Positions 18,902 through 27,893 of a DNA stretch of 64,000 nt are shown here, one piece after another. The notes beneath the pieces were generated by a model. The model was not told where the DNA came from. It ran no database searches and saw only the letters and a program-made list of their open reading frames with translations. Numbering within the stretch: the first letter of the stretch is position 1; every line of letters begins with the position of its first letter. The position numbers and the translations under genes were made by a program. This DNA is from an uncultured Alphaproteobacteria bacterium (GTDB lineage Bacteria; Pseudomonadota; Alphaproteobacteria; Rhizobiales; Aestuariivirgaceae): contig CALMZX010000029.1 in assembly GCA_937870685.1 (NCBI GenBank), positions 1 through 64,000 on the forward strand, in the 5' to 3' direction.

Positions 18902-20251
18902 ATGAGTCACCCGAAGTTCGAGGAATACATCACCGGCCACCGCATCAGCGAAGTCGAATGCCTGGTCGCCGACATGTCCGGCACGGCGCGCGGCAAGATT
19001 TTGCCGCCCAAGAAATTTCTCAAGGGCCAGCGCAGCCGCGGCCTGCGCATTCCCGAAGAAGTCTTCACCCTCACCATCAACGGTCGCTACGTGCAGGAAA
19101 CCTCGGCTGTCAGCGACAGCGCCATCGACGTTTACATGGAGCCCGATGTTGACACCGTGCGCATGGTGCCGTGGTACAATGAACCGACTGCGCAGGTGAT
19201 CTGCGACGCTTTCCATCTCAATGACGAACCCGTCTCGATTGCGCCGCGTCATGTGCTGAAGCGCGTGCTGCAGCTCTACAAGGAAAAGGGCTGGCGGCCG
19301 GTGATCGCGCCGGAACTTGAGTTCTATCTGGTCAAACGCAATCCGGATGCCGATTACCCGCTGGAAGCAGCTATCGGGCGGTCAGGCCGCAAGGAGCCGG
19401 GTGGGCAGGCCTATGGCATCGACGCCGCCAATGACTTCGATCCCATTGTCGAAGACATCTACGACTATTGCGAAGCCCAGGAACTGGACGTGGACACGCT
19501 CTCCCACGAGAGCGGCCCGGCGCAGCTCGAAATCAACTTCAACCACGGTGACCCGCTGGAGCTCGCCGACCAGGTGTTCCTGTTCAAGCGCACCGTGCGC
19601 CAGGCGGCCCTCAAGCACGACATGTACGCCACCTTCATGGCCAAGCCGCACGAGAACGAGCCGGGCTCGTCCATGCACATCCACCAGTCGGTGATGGACT
19701 CGAAGACCGGCAAGAACGTCTTTGCCGGCAAGGACGGCAAGCCGTCCAAGCTCTTCCTCAACCACATCGGCGGCTTGCAGCGCTACCTCGCGGCGGCCCT
19801 GCCGCTGGCGGCGCCCAACGTCAATTCCTACCGCCGCCTCGTGCCCGAATCCGATGCACCCACCAACGTGCACTGGGCCATCGACAACCGCACCGTCTCC
19901 CTGCGCGTGCCGTCCTCCGATCCCTCCAACCTGCGCATCGAGAACCGCGTGCCGGGTGCGGACGCCAACCCCTATCTCGCCTTCGCGGCCTCGCTGGCCT
20001 GCGGTTACCTCGGCATGGTCGAACGCATCAAGCCGTCCGATCCGGTGCAGGGCTCGGCCTACCGCTATGCCCACACGCTGCCGATCAACCTCGATGAGGC
20101 CCTCGACAAACTCAACTACACCAAGCCCCTGAAACAGGTGCTCGGCGAGAAGTTCGTCGAAGCCTATCAGGATGTGAAGTTCGAGGAGATGCAGCATTAC
20201 CGCCGTGTCATCAGCTCGTGGGAGCGGGAATACCTCCTCCTCAACGTCTGA
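18902..20251 (+). CDS. Glutamine synthetase family protein, PuuA-like
   Basis: A 449-residue type I glutamine-synthetase-fold ligase. Catalytic-region motifs are SHESGPAQLEINF, AKPHENEPGSSMHIHQ and ENRVPGADANPYLAFAA. Length and opening (no adenylylation loop, N-terminus EYITGHRISEVECLVADM) place it with gamma-glutamyl-polyamine or gamma-glutamyl-amine synthetases rather than GlnA. It would couple glutamate to an amine with ATP, producing the substrate of the divergent PuuB-like oxidase. Cytoplasmic. The amine (putrescine, another polyamine, ethanolamine and so on) cannot be told from sequence. Confidence 0.88.
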   Translation: MSHPKFEEYITGHRISEVECLVADMSGTARGKILPPKKFLKGQRSRGLRIPEEVFTLTINGRYVQETSAVSDSAIDVYMEPDVDTVRMVPWYNEPTAQVICDAFHLNDEPVSIAPRHVLKRVLQLYKEKGWRPVIAPELEFYLVKRNPDADYPLEAAIGRSGRKEPGGQAYGIDAANDFDPIVEDIYDYCEAQELDVDTLSHESGPAQLEINFNHGDPLELADQVFLFKRTVRQAALKHDMYATFMAKPHENEPGSSMHIHQSVMDSKTGKNVFAGKDGKPSKLFLNHIGGLQRYLAAALPLAAPNVNSYRRLVPESDAPTNVHWAIDNRTVSLRVPSSDPSNLRIENRVPGADANPYLAFAASLACGYLGMVERIKPSDPVQGSAYRYAHTLPINLDEALDKLNYTKPLKQVLGEKFVEAYQDVKFEEMQHYRRVISSWEREYLLLNV

Positions 20252-20299
20252 CGGCCATGCTATCTCTTTGATTCTTGAACCAGGAGCAGGAGCGGCAGG

Positions 20300-21907
20300 A
20301 TGATGCGCAAGTGGTTGCAGCGGGGCTGTGTGGTGCTGGGGCTGGCGATGGCCGGTCCGCTCATGGCGCAAGCGGCAGCACCGCCTGCCGCCATCAAGTC
20401 TGCTGTCAGCGCCACGCTGTCGGGAAGCGCGCGCATGCCATTGCCCATCGAGCGCGTACGCAGCGCGCTTGCCGCCCACTACGTGAAAGGCGGCGCTGCT
20501 CCCTATTGGGTGGGCAGCAACCGCATGCAGCAGTTCCTCACCCGCCTGCAGAACGCCACGCTGGACGGGCTCGATCCCGCCGCCTATCCGGTCGATGCAT
20601 TGCGTGAACTGGCTGCCGATGCCCAGTCCGGCGGGGCCGAGGAAGGTGCCAAGGCCGAGCTCTATTTCTCCGCCTTCTTTGTGGCTTATGCTGCCGATCT
20701 CAAGATCGGCCGTGTCTCGCCGCAGAAGGTTGACCCCAACCTCTTTCGCAACCGCAAGACCATTGATGCGCTGCGCGTGCTGACCGAGATGCAGAAGCAG
20801 CCGGATGCCGGGAAGGCGCTCTCGCTCTTCGAGCCCCGCAACAACCACTACCAGACACTGAAGCGCATGCTGCGCGCCTACACCCGCGTCATCAACGAAG
20901 GGCTGGAATGGCCGGTGATCGGGCAGGGCGACAGCCTGAAGCCCGGTGGCAGCGATGCACGCGTGCCGAAGATCCGCGAACTCCTCACCTTCACCGGTGA
21001 CTATGACGGCCCGGATTCCGCTTCGCCGAAGTATGACAGCTCCCTCTTCGAGGCGGTGAAGAAGTTCCAGAACCGCCATGGCCTCGAAGCCAAGGGCCTG
21101 CTCGGCAAGCAGACTGTCACGGCCATGAACATCAAGCCGCGCGAGCGGCAGCGCCAGATCATCCTCAACATGGAGCGCTGGCGCTGGATGCCGGACCAGT
21201 TGGGCGAGGAGCACTTTCTCGTCAACATCGCGGGCTTCGAACTGGAATGGGTGCAGGGCAAGAGCGAGCGCGAGCGCATGAACGTGGTCGTCGGCGCCGT
21301 TGCCACCCAGACGCCGGAGTTCTCAGACGAACTGGAATATGTCGAATTGAACCCGACCTGGACAGTGCCGTATTCCATCGCCACCAAGGAGATGCTGCCC
21401 AAGCTCAAGTCGGACCCCTATCACTATGCGGCCGAGTTTGAACTCTTCGCCAATGGCAAGCTCGCCGACTGGGGCAGCGTCAACTGGGCGGCCTACGGCT
21501 CAGGCCAGTTCCCCTTCACCTTCCGCCAGAAGCCGGGGCCGAAGAACGCCCTGGGCCGGGTGAAGTTCATGTTGCCGAACGCCCACAACATTTACCTGCA
21601 TGACACGCCTGCCAAGGACAAGTTCGCCAATTCGACGCGCGCCTTCAGCCATGGCTGCATCCGCCTGTCGCGGCCTGCTGATCTCGCCTTTGCCCTGCTG
21701 GGCGACAAGCTCGGGATGAGCCAAACCCTGATCGAGAGCATCTGGGCCAACCAGCAGACCAAGAAGGTGGTGCTGCCCAAAAAGATCCCGATCCACATTG
21801 TCTACTCGACAGCCTTCGCCACGAGCCGCGGCATCGAGTTCAGGTCGGATGTCTATGGCCGCGACCGCAAGCTGGAAGCCGCCCTGTTTGGCCGCCCGAC
21901 GAGTTGA
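20300..21907 (+). CDS. Murein L,D-transpeptidase, YcbB/LdtD-like
   Basis: A 535-residue exported cell-wall enzyme. It has a signal peptide at about 1-25 (ending LMAQAAA), an N-terminal scaffold region, a peptidoglycan-binding helical domain around 215-275 containing FEAVKKFQNRHGLEAKG, and a YkuD catalytic domain with H451 and nucleophile C453 in SHGCIRLS. It makes 3-3 crosslinks or attaches proteins to murein in the periplasm. The layout matches YcbB rather than the short ErfK/YbiS enzymes. It starts 48 bases after the glutamine synthetase homologue and may be read through from it. Confidence 0.9.
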   Translation: MMRKWLQRGCVVLGLAMAGPLMAQAAAPPAAIKSAVSATLSGSARMPLPIERVRSALAAHYVKGGAAPYWVGSNRMQQFLTRLQNATLDGLDPAAYPVDALRELAADAQSGGAEEGAKAELYFSAFFVAYAADLKIGRVSPQKVDPNLFRNRKTIDALRVLTEMQKQPDAGKALSLFEPRNNHYQTLKRMLRAYTRVINEGLEWPVIGQGDSLKPGGSDARVPKIRELLTFTGDYDGPDSASPKYDSSLFEAVKKFQNRHGLEAKGLLGKQTVTAMNIKPRERQRQIILNMERWRWMPDQLGEEHFLVNIAGFELEWVQGKSERERMNVVVGAVATQTPEFSDELEYVELNPTWTVPYSIATKEMLPKLKSDPYHYAAEFELFANGKLADWGSVNWAAYGSGQFPFTFRQKPGPKNALGRVKFMLPNAHNIYLHDTPAKDKFANSTRAFSHGCIRLSRPADLAFALLGDKLGMSQTLIESIWANQQTKKVVLPKKIPIHIVYSTAFATSRGIEFRSDVYGRDRKLEAALFGRPTS

Positions 21908-21913
21908 GACGTG

Positions 21914-23167
21914 TCAGGCTGACTTGAGCTGGCTCAAATCCAGCAGCCGCAGCACGGTGGCGGCGCGCCTGACGTCGGTGGGCAGGCGGTGGTAGGCGGA
22001 TTTCAGCATTGGCCGCACCATCCGCACCCAGAGTCGTGAATAGATGCGTCCCGCACCGGTAAGGTCGAGCACATGGCAGGCCAGCGCCACCTCGCGGTTT
22101 GACCACTGCGCCTTGTAGTCCACCGGATTCCCAAGAAGATCGAAGGTTTCGGCACCATTTGCCGCAAGCCAGTCGAGTGTCATCTCGATCTGCAGCGTGC
22201 CGGGGGATGCGTGCCGCAATCCCCAGACGAATGCGCCGAGATAGGAGTAGTAGTGGCCGCGCTGCAGGAAGCCGATCTCATAGGCCACACTGGCTTCCCC
22301 GGCCTTGAGCGCGAAGACAATGCCGCCATCGCGAGAGGTGTCGGCAGGCAGGCGCGCCAGAAATTCTCCGTGTCCCGCGTAGTCGAGACCTGAGCCGATG
22401 CGCCCGGTGTGCTTGATCCAGTTCTTTTTCAATGCGACGCAATGATGAATGGCGGACACATAGCCGCTGTCTCCGGGCCGCAACACATCAAGCCGCAAGG
22501 GACCGAGTTCGCCAAGGATGGCCTGAGACTTGCGGCGGGCCCTGCGCTGGTTCTTGCTGAGGCCGGCAAGATGGTCACCGGGCAATCGGGGTGCCGAGAG
22601 GTCAAGCTGGGCAGCGGCATTGTCGAGTTCCCGGGCGCGCGTCTCCGGACCAAGGACCTCGGCAAGCGGCGACCCTTCCGGGATGTAGTTGATGATGATG
22701 CTGTCAGCCCGGCTCCCGCTTTGCAGCGTCTGGCGGAGCAGCGCCATCTCGCAAGCCGTGAGCGTGCCGGCTCCTGTCAGCACATTGCCGTATTGTGTGT
22801 GCGGATCGCCAAGAGGCCGCAGGACGCGCACACAGCCAAATTCCGTCTGGCGCATGAGCGGCAACACAGCGACAGCCTCGCTCCCGCGCAGCAGCATGAT
22901 CACGAAAGGCGTGCAGCCCTCATCACCATGTTGTTCCAGCCAGGCGCGGCACCAGTCGTGACTCTGGAAGTAGCAATGCCGCGCCTGCGAGACGGAATCC
23001 AGCCGCATCCAGGCCGTTGCCCATGCCGCGATATCCTCAAGCGAGTGCAGGCACACGGCTGCGAGGCCATCTGTGCCGGATTGGGTCAGAACATTGTTTA
23101 CGTGGGCAGCCAATGCCATGATCTGCGTGGTGTCTCGCTGTTCACAGGTGAAGGCAGCAACCCCCAT
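21914..23167 (-). CDS. CelD/BioF2-like acetyltransferase (GNAT fold)
   Basis: A 417-residue cytoplasmic protein of the Acetyltransf_6 (CelD/FemAB-like) family, often linked to polysaccharide or cell-envelope genes. Recognisable parts are the N-terminal half with FQSHDWCRAWLEQHG and VAVLPLMRQ, and the C-terminal GNAT-like half with VAYEIGFLQRGHYYSYLGAF, EMTLDWLAANGAETFDLLG and YKAQWSN. ATG at 23167 avoids overlap with the upstream gene, whose stop is at 23196; longer frames would run into it. It may be the last gene of the isomerase/Tm-1 operon (28-base gap) or independent. Acceptor substrate unknown. Confidence 0.75.
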   Translation of the reverse strand: MGVAAFTCEQRDTTQIMALAAHVNNVLTQSGTDGLAAVCLHSLEDIAAWATAWMRLDSVSQARHCYFQSHDWCRAWLEQHGDEGCTPFVIMLLRGSEAVAVLPLMRQTEFGCVRVLRPLGDPHTQYGNVLTGAGTLTACEMALLRQTLQSGSRADSIIINYIPEGSPLAEVLGPETRARELDNAAAQLDLSAPRLPGDHLAGLSKNQRRARRKSQAILGELGPLRLDVLRPGDSGYVSAIHHCVALKKNWIKHTGRIGSGLDYAGHGEFLARLPADTSRDGGIVFALKAGEASVAYEIGFLQRGHYYSYLGAFVWGLRHASPGTLQIEMTLDWLAANGAETFDLLGNPVDYKAQWSNREVALACHVLDLTGAGRIYSRLWVRMVRPMLKSAYHRLPTDVRRAATVLRLLDLSQLKSA

Positions 23168-23195
23168 GCCATCTGACAGGAACGTGGCGATGCGG

Positions 23196-24131
23196 TTAAC
23201 GCCGCCGGGACTTTCCGCCGAAGAAGTTCTTCTCAAGCTCCATGAAGGCGCGTTGGTAAACGTTCTGCTCCGTGCGCGGGATGAGCACCAGGTCATCCTG
23301 CGGCGATGCCTGCCAGTCACCAGTCCAAACCCCGAACGTCGTGTTGTCCGCGGTCACGGGCCACAGTTGCGGTCCGGAAACATAGTTGATCCACGGAATA
23401 TCACATGACGTGATGCGGTAGCTGAAACTGCGGTTCAGGTCGGAGAGGTGGAGCAGTTCCTCGTTCAGATGGCCGTCACCAAAATGGAAGTCACGCACGC
23501 CCGACACCTTGTCGGGCCTCGCCTTTTTCAGCATGTGCATCTTGGTGATGTCGCCGTGCCATGCTCCCATGCCCGCGAAATCGCGCATGATGGCCCAGAC
23601 CTTGTCAACCGGCGCCTTGATGACGCGTGAGGTCCACACCTTGTTGGGCTGGCCGCCCTTCCAGCGCAAGGCACCCGCCGGTGCCTGTGGCTTGTCACGC
23701 CTGATCACGGCGGCAAGACTCTTGAGGTTGGCGGTGAAAACATCCTTTGAAACGATGCGTTCATACTTGCCTTCGTCACCAGGCGCTTCATCGAATGTCG
23801 CCTCCCATTCCACGAAGGTCTGGTTGGTCTGTGTCACCGGAAAGAGCCGCAAGGTGGCGAGATAGTTGCGCACCGGAAAGGCGGGCTTCTCGAAGTTGTA
23901 GGTGAGCGAGTGGCGCGCGTCATCGAGCATCAGCAGGCGCTCGCGGATGTGCCCGCCATCGTGGGTATGGAAGGAGCGCACGCAGCCCACCACATCGGCG
24001 TCCAACCCGCCCTCGATCTTGGAGCGTGCAATGGCAGGCGCCCATTTGGGCAGGCTGTTGAAGTCGCGCACCAGCGGCCACACGGCCTCCACCGGGGCAT
24101 TGATGATGATGCTGGCATAGGCGCGGGCCAT
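23196..24131 (-). CDS. Double SRPBCC (START-like) domain protein
   Basis: A 311-residue protein made of two tandem SRPBCC lipid/polyketide-binding-type domains. Copy one starts at residue 3 (YASIIINAPVEAVWPLVRDF), copy two at about 163 (VWTSRVIKAPVDKVWAIMRDF). Both repeat the pattern of an apolar strand, AP-V-VW, RDF, then a W, with TFVEWEATFD closing the first. No membrane segment or signal. The ATG at 24131 follows a purine-rich site and gives ordinary spacing (10 bases) after the PEP-hydrolase-family gene. Ligand unknown. Gene order suggests it handles the product or intermediate of the upstream enzymes. Duplicated domains could make a heterodimer-like pocket. Confidence 0.8.
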   Translation of the reverse strand: MARAYASIIINAPVEAVWPLVRDFNSLPKWAPAIARSKIEGGLDADVVGCVRSFHTHDGGHIRERLLMLDDARHSLTYNFEKPAFPVRNYLATLRLFPVTQTNQTFVEWEATFDEAPGDEGKYERIVSKDVFTANLKSLAAVIRRDKPQAPAGALRWKGGQPNKVWTSRVIKAPVDKVWAIMRDFAGMGAWHGDITKMHMLKKARPDKVSGVRDFHFGDGHLNEELLHLSDLNRSFSYRITSCDIPWINYVSGPQLWPVTADNTTFGVWTGDWQASPQDDLVLIPRTEQNVYQRAFMELEKNFFGGKSRRR

Positions 24132-24141
24132 GGGGCTCTCC

Positions 24142-24972
24142 TCAGAAGGAAATGGACTTGAAATCGCGGGTCTGCTGGGTGAGCGCCCGTTCGGTGGGCA
24201 GGCGTTCCATGGAGCTTGCGCCATAGAAGCCATGGATGCCCTCGGTGTTGCGCAGGATGTAACTTGCGTCCTCCGGCGACGAAATGGAGCCGCCATGGCA
24301 CAGCACGATCACGTCCTTGCGCACCTTGCGCGCCGCATCGGCGATGTCCGCAATCAGGGCCGGGCAATCCGCCAGCTTGAGTGCCGTCTCGGCACCGATG
24401 TTGCCGCCCGTCGTCAAGCCCATGTGGGCGACGATGATGTCGGCACCGGCCTTGGTCATGGCCGTGGCTTCATCCGGATTGAACACATAGGGCGTGGTCA
24501 GCATGTCCTTTGCACGGGCCGCGGCCACAAGATCCACCTCCAGGCCATAGCCCATGCCGGTTTCTTCCAGGTTCCTGCGGAACATGCCGTCAAACAACCC
24601 GACAGTCGGGAAGTTCTGGATGCCTGCAAAGCCCAGCGCCTTCAGCTCATCGAGAAAGTGGTCGCGGATCATGAAGGGGTCAGTGCCGTTCACGCCCGCA
24701 AGCACCGGCGTGTGCTTCACCACGGGCAGCACTTCGCGGGCCATCTCCTTCACGATCTCGTTGGCATTGCCATAGGCGAGAAGACCCGCCAGCGAGCCGC
24801 GCCCCGCCATGCGGTAGCGCCCCGAATTGTAGATGACGATCAGGTCAATGCCGCCAGCCTCTTCACAGCGGGCGGACAGGCCGGTGCCCGCCCCACCGCC
24901 GATGATGGGCTTTTTCTGCTCGATCATGTCACGGAAGCGCGCGAGCAGGTCCTTGCGGGTGGTCTTGGTCAT
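24142..24972 (-). CDS. Phosphoenolpyruvate-hydrolase-family TIM-barrel protein (Tm-1 C-terminal half homologue)
   Basis: A 276-residue TIM-barrel protein of the PEP_hydrolase family. Signature stretches are [39 protein letters not shown] and [19 protein letters not shown], ending [13 protein letters not shown]. The start overlaps the stop of the Tm-1-like gene as ATGA, so the two are translationally coupled. In the plant resistance protein Tm-1 homologous halves are fused in one chain, which supports a direct complex here. The true reaction is not established for this family; the name reflects fold similarity. Confidence 0.85.
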   Translation of the reverse strand: MTKTTRKDLLARFRDMIEQKKPIIGGGAGTGLSARCEEAGGIDLIVIYNSGRYRMAGRGSLAGLLAYGNANEIVKEMAREVLPVVKHTPVLAGVNGTDPFMIRDHFLDELKALGFAGIQNFPTVGLFDGMFRRNLEETGMGYGLEVDLVAAARAKDMLTTPYVFNPDEATAMTKAGADIIVAHMGLTTGGNIGAETALKLADCPALIADIADAARKVRKDVIVLCHGGSISSPEDASYILRNTEGIHGFYGASSMERLPTERALTQQTRDFKSISF

Positions 24973-26177
24973 TGTCTCTCCTGAATGTCCCGGAAGGCTG
25001 CGATGGCGGCAGCGGCGAAAGCGGGGTCGTTGATGTTGGCGTCAAGTTCGATCAGCTTGCGGTTGGCCGACGGCCGGAAGACGCGCCGGATGGCGGCAAA
25101 GAGAGCGGCATCCGCGGCGGGATCGTGGAACGGTTTGCCCTCCGCATCGATGGCTGACACGCCGTGGAGCGGCAGCAGGAAACGCACCGGGCCTTCCATG
25201 CGGTTCAGGCGTTCGGCAATCCAGGTGCCGATGGCCGCATTTTCTTCAGGCGTGGTGCGCATCAGCGTGACGAAGGGATTGTGGACGTAGAAATTCCGGC
25301 CCTCATACTTCGCCGGAACCGTGTCTCGCGCCCCGAAATTCACCATGTCGCAGGCGCCAATCGAACCCACATAGGGAATGCGGCGGCGGATGATCGCGCC
25401 GAAGCGGTCCTCCGTACACGGAAGAACGCCACCCGCGAGATAGTCCGCCACCTCCGTTGTCGTGATGTCAATCGCCGACGTGAGCAGGCCTGAATCGATC
25501 AGTTTTTCAAAGCACTGCCCGCCCGTGCCCGTGGCATGGAAAACGAAGCAGTCATGGGTCTTTTCCAGTACCGTCCGGATCTGTGTCACGGCCGCTGTCG
25601 TGACGCCGAACATGGTAAGCCCCACCGATGGCCGCGCTGTCTCGGACAGGGGAATGTCATTCAGAACCATGCCCGCAACCGCATGGGCCGCGTTGCCGAC
25701 GACCATGCGGGTGACGCTGTTGAGCCCCGCCACGTCGGCAACCGCATGCATCATCATGATGTCGCTGGCACCCACAAACGGCGCGACATTGCCGGAGGCC
25801 AACGTGGACACCATCACCTTGGGCAGGCCCACGGGCAGGGCCCGCATGGCCGTGGTCACAATCGCCGTATTGCCCGAGCCCCCGAGGCCCAGAACCGCTC
25901 CCACATCCTTCTGTGTGAGCATGAAGCGTGTCAGCGCCTCGGCCATGGCCGTGACGGCCGCACCCCTGTCCGTCAGGCCCAGAACCGACGCAGCGCCAGC
26001 GGGATGATGTGCAGCCACCTCCGCCGCCGGCACGTCGGCCTTGCCATCATGGGTTGTGGTGGAGACATCAACCAGACGCACCCGCGCCCCGGCACCGCGC
26101 ACCAGGCCTGCGGCATAGTGGAGTTCCTTGCCCTTGGTATCGAGCGTCCCGATCACATAGACGGTACTGCCGCTCAT
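24969..26177 (-). CDS. Tm-1-like ATP-binding protein (UPF0261)
   Basis: A 402-residue protein of the UPF0261/Tm-1 N-terminal family, known to bind ATP. It begins [20 protein letters not shown] and contains [19 protein letters not shown], followed by [17 protein letters not shown], then [14 protein letters not shown] and a C-terminal [10 protein letters not shown] region. All conserved blocks are present. Gap of 4 bases to the upstream isomerase gene; ATGA overlap with the downstream PEP-hydrolase-family gene. Function in bacteria is unknown; operon context suggests metabolism of a small phosphorylated or sugar-like compound. Confidence 0.88.
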   Translation of the reverse strand: MSGSTVYVIGTLDTKGKELHYAAGLVRGAGARVRLVDVSTTTHDGKADVPAAEVAAHHPAGAASVLGLTDRGAAVTAMAEALTRFMLTQKDVGAVLGLGGSGNTAIVTTAMRALPVGLPKVMVSTLASGNVAPFVGASDIMMMHAVADVAGLNSVTRMVVGNAAHAVAGMVLNDIPLSETARPSVGLTMFGVTTAAVTQIRTVLEKTHDCFVFHATGTGGQCFEKLIDSGLLTSAIDITTTEVADYLAGGVLPCTEDRFGAIIRRRIPYVGSIGACDMVNFGARDTVPAKYEGRNFYVHNPFVTLMRTTPEENAAIGTWIAERLNRMEGPVRFLLPLHGVSAIDAEGKPFHDPAADAALFAAIRRVFRPSANRKLIELDANINDPAFAAAAIAAFRDIQERQ

Positions 26178-26181
26178 GCCC

Positions 26182-27030
26182 TCAGCGCGCCTTCGCCCAG
26201 CCCTGCTTCATGGTCTTGAGGCCCACCTTGTAGACCTCCTCCTTGTTGGGGAAGAAGTCGCGCCACACGCGTGTCGCCGCCGCAAGCGCCGGAATCGCCC
26301 TGCCAAAGGCCTCGATGGTCATCCAGCCATCATACTTCGCGGCCTTGAGGCCCTTGAAGGTCGCCGCCCACGGCACATGGCCTTTCCCCGGCGTGCCCCT
26401 GTCATTTTCCGAGATGTGAACATGGATCATGTGCTTCTTGATCGTCTTGATGGCGGCAACGGGGTCCTTCTCCTCGATGTTGGAGTGGAAGGTGTCGTAC
26501 ATCGCCTTCACATGCGGATGATCCACCGCGTCGAGATGGTCCGAGAGCTGCTGCATGGTGTTGAGGAAATAGCACTCGAAGCGGTTGAGCGCCTCCACCG
26601 CGAAGCGCACATTCTTCTTCGCCGCGTGGTCTCCGGCACGGCGGTGGAAAGAGACACCGCGCTGGTGCTCCTGTTTCGTCGCTGGTCCGCCGGAGAAATA
26701 GCCGATCTCCGAATGCATGGGCCCGGCAAGAATGTTGGCTCCAAGTGCTGCGGTGCAGTCAACAGCCCATTTGGCCCGCGCCAGGGCCTCCGCCTGCTGA
26801 GCCTTGTCGGGTGAAAGCGGATTGTGACCCGCGCCAAGTACGCTCACGGTTGAACGTTCAAGTCCCAGTTTGTCCAGCTGTTCTCCCAGCCTGTCGTAGT
26901 GGTCCGGTGTGCCCTCGAAGAGCGGAAACTCGACACCGTCATAGCCGGCCTTTTTCAGCGCCTTGAACAGCGGCACATGTTCTTGCGTCACATGGCCGGT
27001 CCACAGCAGCATGTTGAATCCGTACTTCAT
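26182..27030 (-). CDS. Sugar phosphate isomerase/epimerase family protein (hydroxypyruvate-isomerase-like)
   Basis: A 282-residue AP-endonuclease-2-like TIM-barrel protein. It starts MKYGFNMLLWTGHVTQEH, then AGYDGVEFPLFEG, with metal-ligand regions VRFAVEALNRFECYFLN, VKAMYDTFHSNIEE, MIHVHISENDRGTPGKGHV and MTIEAFGRAIP. These carry the Glu/Asp/His residues used to bind the divalent metal in this fold. The start is set by a GGGAGAGG site directly upstream. First gene of a tight minus-strand operon with the Tm-1-like and PEP-hydrolase-family genes. The family includes D-psicose/tagatose epimerases, IolE and hydroxypyruvate isomerase; the substrate is open. Confidence 0.86.
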   Translation of the reverse strand: MKYGFNMLLWTGHVTQEHVPLFKALKKAGYDGVEFPLFEGTPDHYDRLGEQLDKLGLERSTVSVLGAGHNPLSPDKAQQAEALARAKWAVDCTAALGANILAGPMHSEIGYFSGGPATKQEHQRGVSFHRRAGDHAAKKNVRFAVEALNRFECYFLNTMQQLSDHLDAVDHPHVKAMYDTFHSNIEEKDPVAAIKTIKKHMIHVHISENDRGTPGKGHVPWAATFKGLKAAKYDGWMTIEAFGRAIPALAAATRVWRDFFPNKEEVYKVGLKTMKQGWAKAR

Positions 27031-27124
27031 TTGCCTCTCCCGAACTGATATAACAGTTTTGCACAATCACGGGCGGTGTCAATTGCACATGTGGACATCC
27101 GCCGGAAAACCGGAGTGACGCGCC

Positions 27125-27880
27125 ATGAACAAGCCCCTTTCCGCCACGCCGTTGCAAGCCGCGGCCTTCCACCGCATGCAGCAGCTGATGACCCCGTCTC
27201 CGGTGCCGTCGATCTCAACCGAACTCCTCACCACGGCGGATGGCGAGTTGAACCGCGAGCTCAATGCCTTCCTGTTCAATCCGCCGGGCGATCCCAACCT
27301 GCTGAAGGGCAAGCGCATCGCCATCTGCTGCGCCAACGGCGTGGAGGAAGTGGAAATCATGGGGGCCATGCGCTGGCTCACGGAACATGGCGCCACGGTG
27401 CATGTGGTCTCGCCGCGTGTCGGCGAATTCCACCCGACGCTCGGCCTGCGTTTCCCGCCCATCTGCGCCACCCACGTGCTCGCCATCCGCCTCATGGAAA
27501 ATGCCGGCTGGATCAAGATCGACCGCTACATGGATGAAGCAAAGGTCTCTGACTATGACGCGCTGATCCTGCCCGGCGGCTGCTGGAACCCGGATGCGCT
27601 GCGCGCCGACAAGGATGCGCAGGCCTTCGTCCGGGACATGCATGCCTCCGGCAAACCGACCTGCGCCATCTGCCACGGCCAGTGGGTGATGGTGAGCGCG
27701 AAAATCCTCAAGGGCAAGCGCGCCACCGCAGTCTGGAACATCCAGATTGACCTTGAGAACGCAGGTGCAACCGTTCTCGACGAGCCTTGCGTGGTTGATG
27801 GCAACCTGATCACGGCCCGCTTCCCCTATGACCTGCCGCGCATGGTGGACGCCCTCGTCAAGCAGCTCGTGAAGGTGTAA
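27125..27880 (+). CDS. DJ-1/PfpI family protein
   Basis: A 251-residue protein with an N-terminal extension of ~58 residues and a DJ-1/PfpI domain starting at KGKRIAICCANGVEEVEI. The conserved nucleophile is C183, followed by H184 in CAICHGQW. PfpI relatives are glyoxalases/deglycases, hydrolases or stress proteins. The extension is not a signal peptide. Divergently placed from the isomerase/Tm-1 operon with a 94-base gap, so regulation may be shared. Reaction not predictable. Confidence 0.85.
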   Translation: MNKPLSATPLQAAAFHRMQQLMTPSPVPSISTELLTTADGELNRELNAFLFNPPGDPNLLKGKRIAICCANGVEEVEIMGAMRWLTEHGATVHVVSPRVGEFHPTLGLRFPPICATHVLAIRLMENAGWIKIDRYMDEAKVSDYDALILPGGCWNPDALRADKDAQAFVRDMHASGKPTCAICHGQWVMVSAKILKGKRATAVWNIQIDLENAGATVLDEPCVVDGNLITARFPYDLPRMVDALVKQLVKV

Positions 27881-27893
27881 CAGTTACGGCATC

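Noticed and set aside
17623-19152. 509-codon plus-strand frame across the PuuB-like gene
   Set aside because: Antisense to a gene with clear FAD motifs; composition typical of a shadow frame.
19382-21214. 610-codon minus-strand frame under the glutamine synthetase homologue and L,D-transpeptidase
   Set aside because: Spans two well-supported genes on the opposite strand and shows no recognisable motifs.
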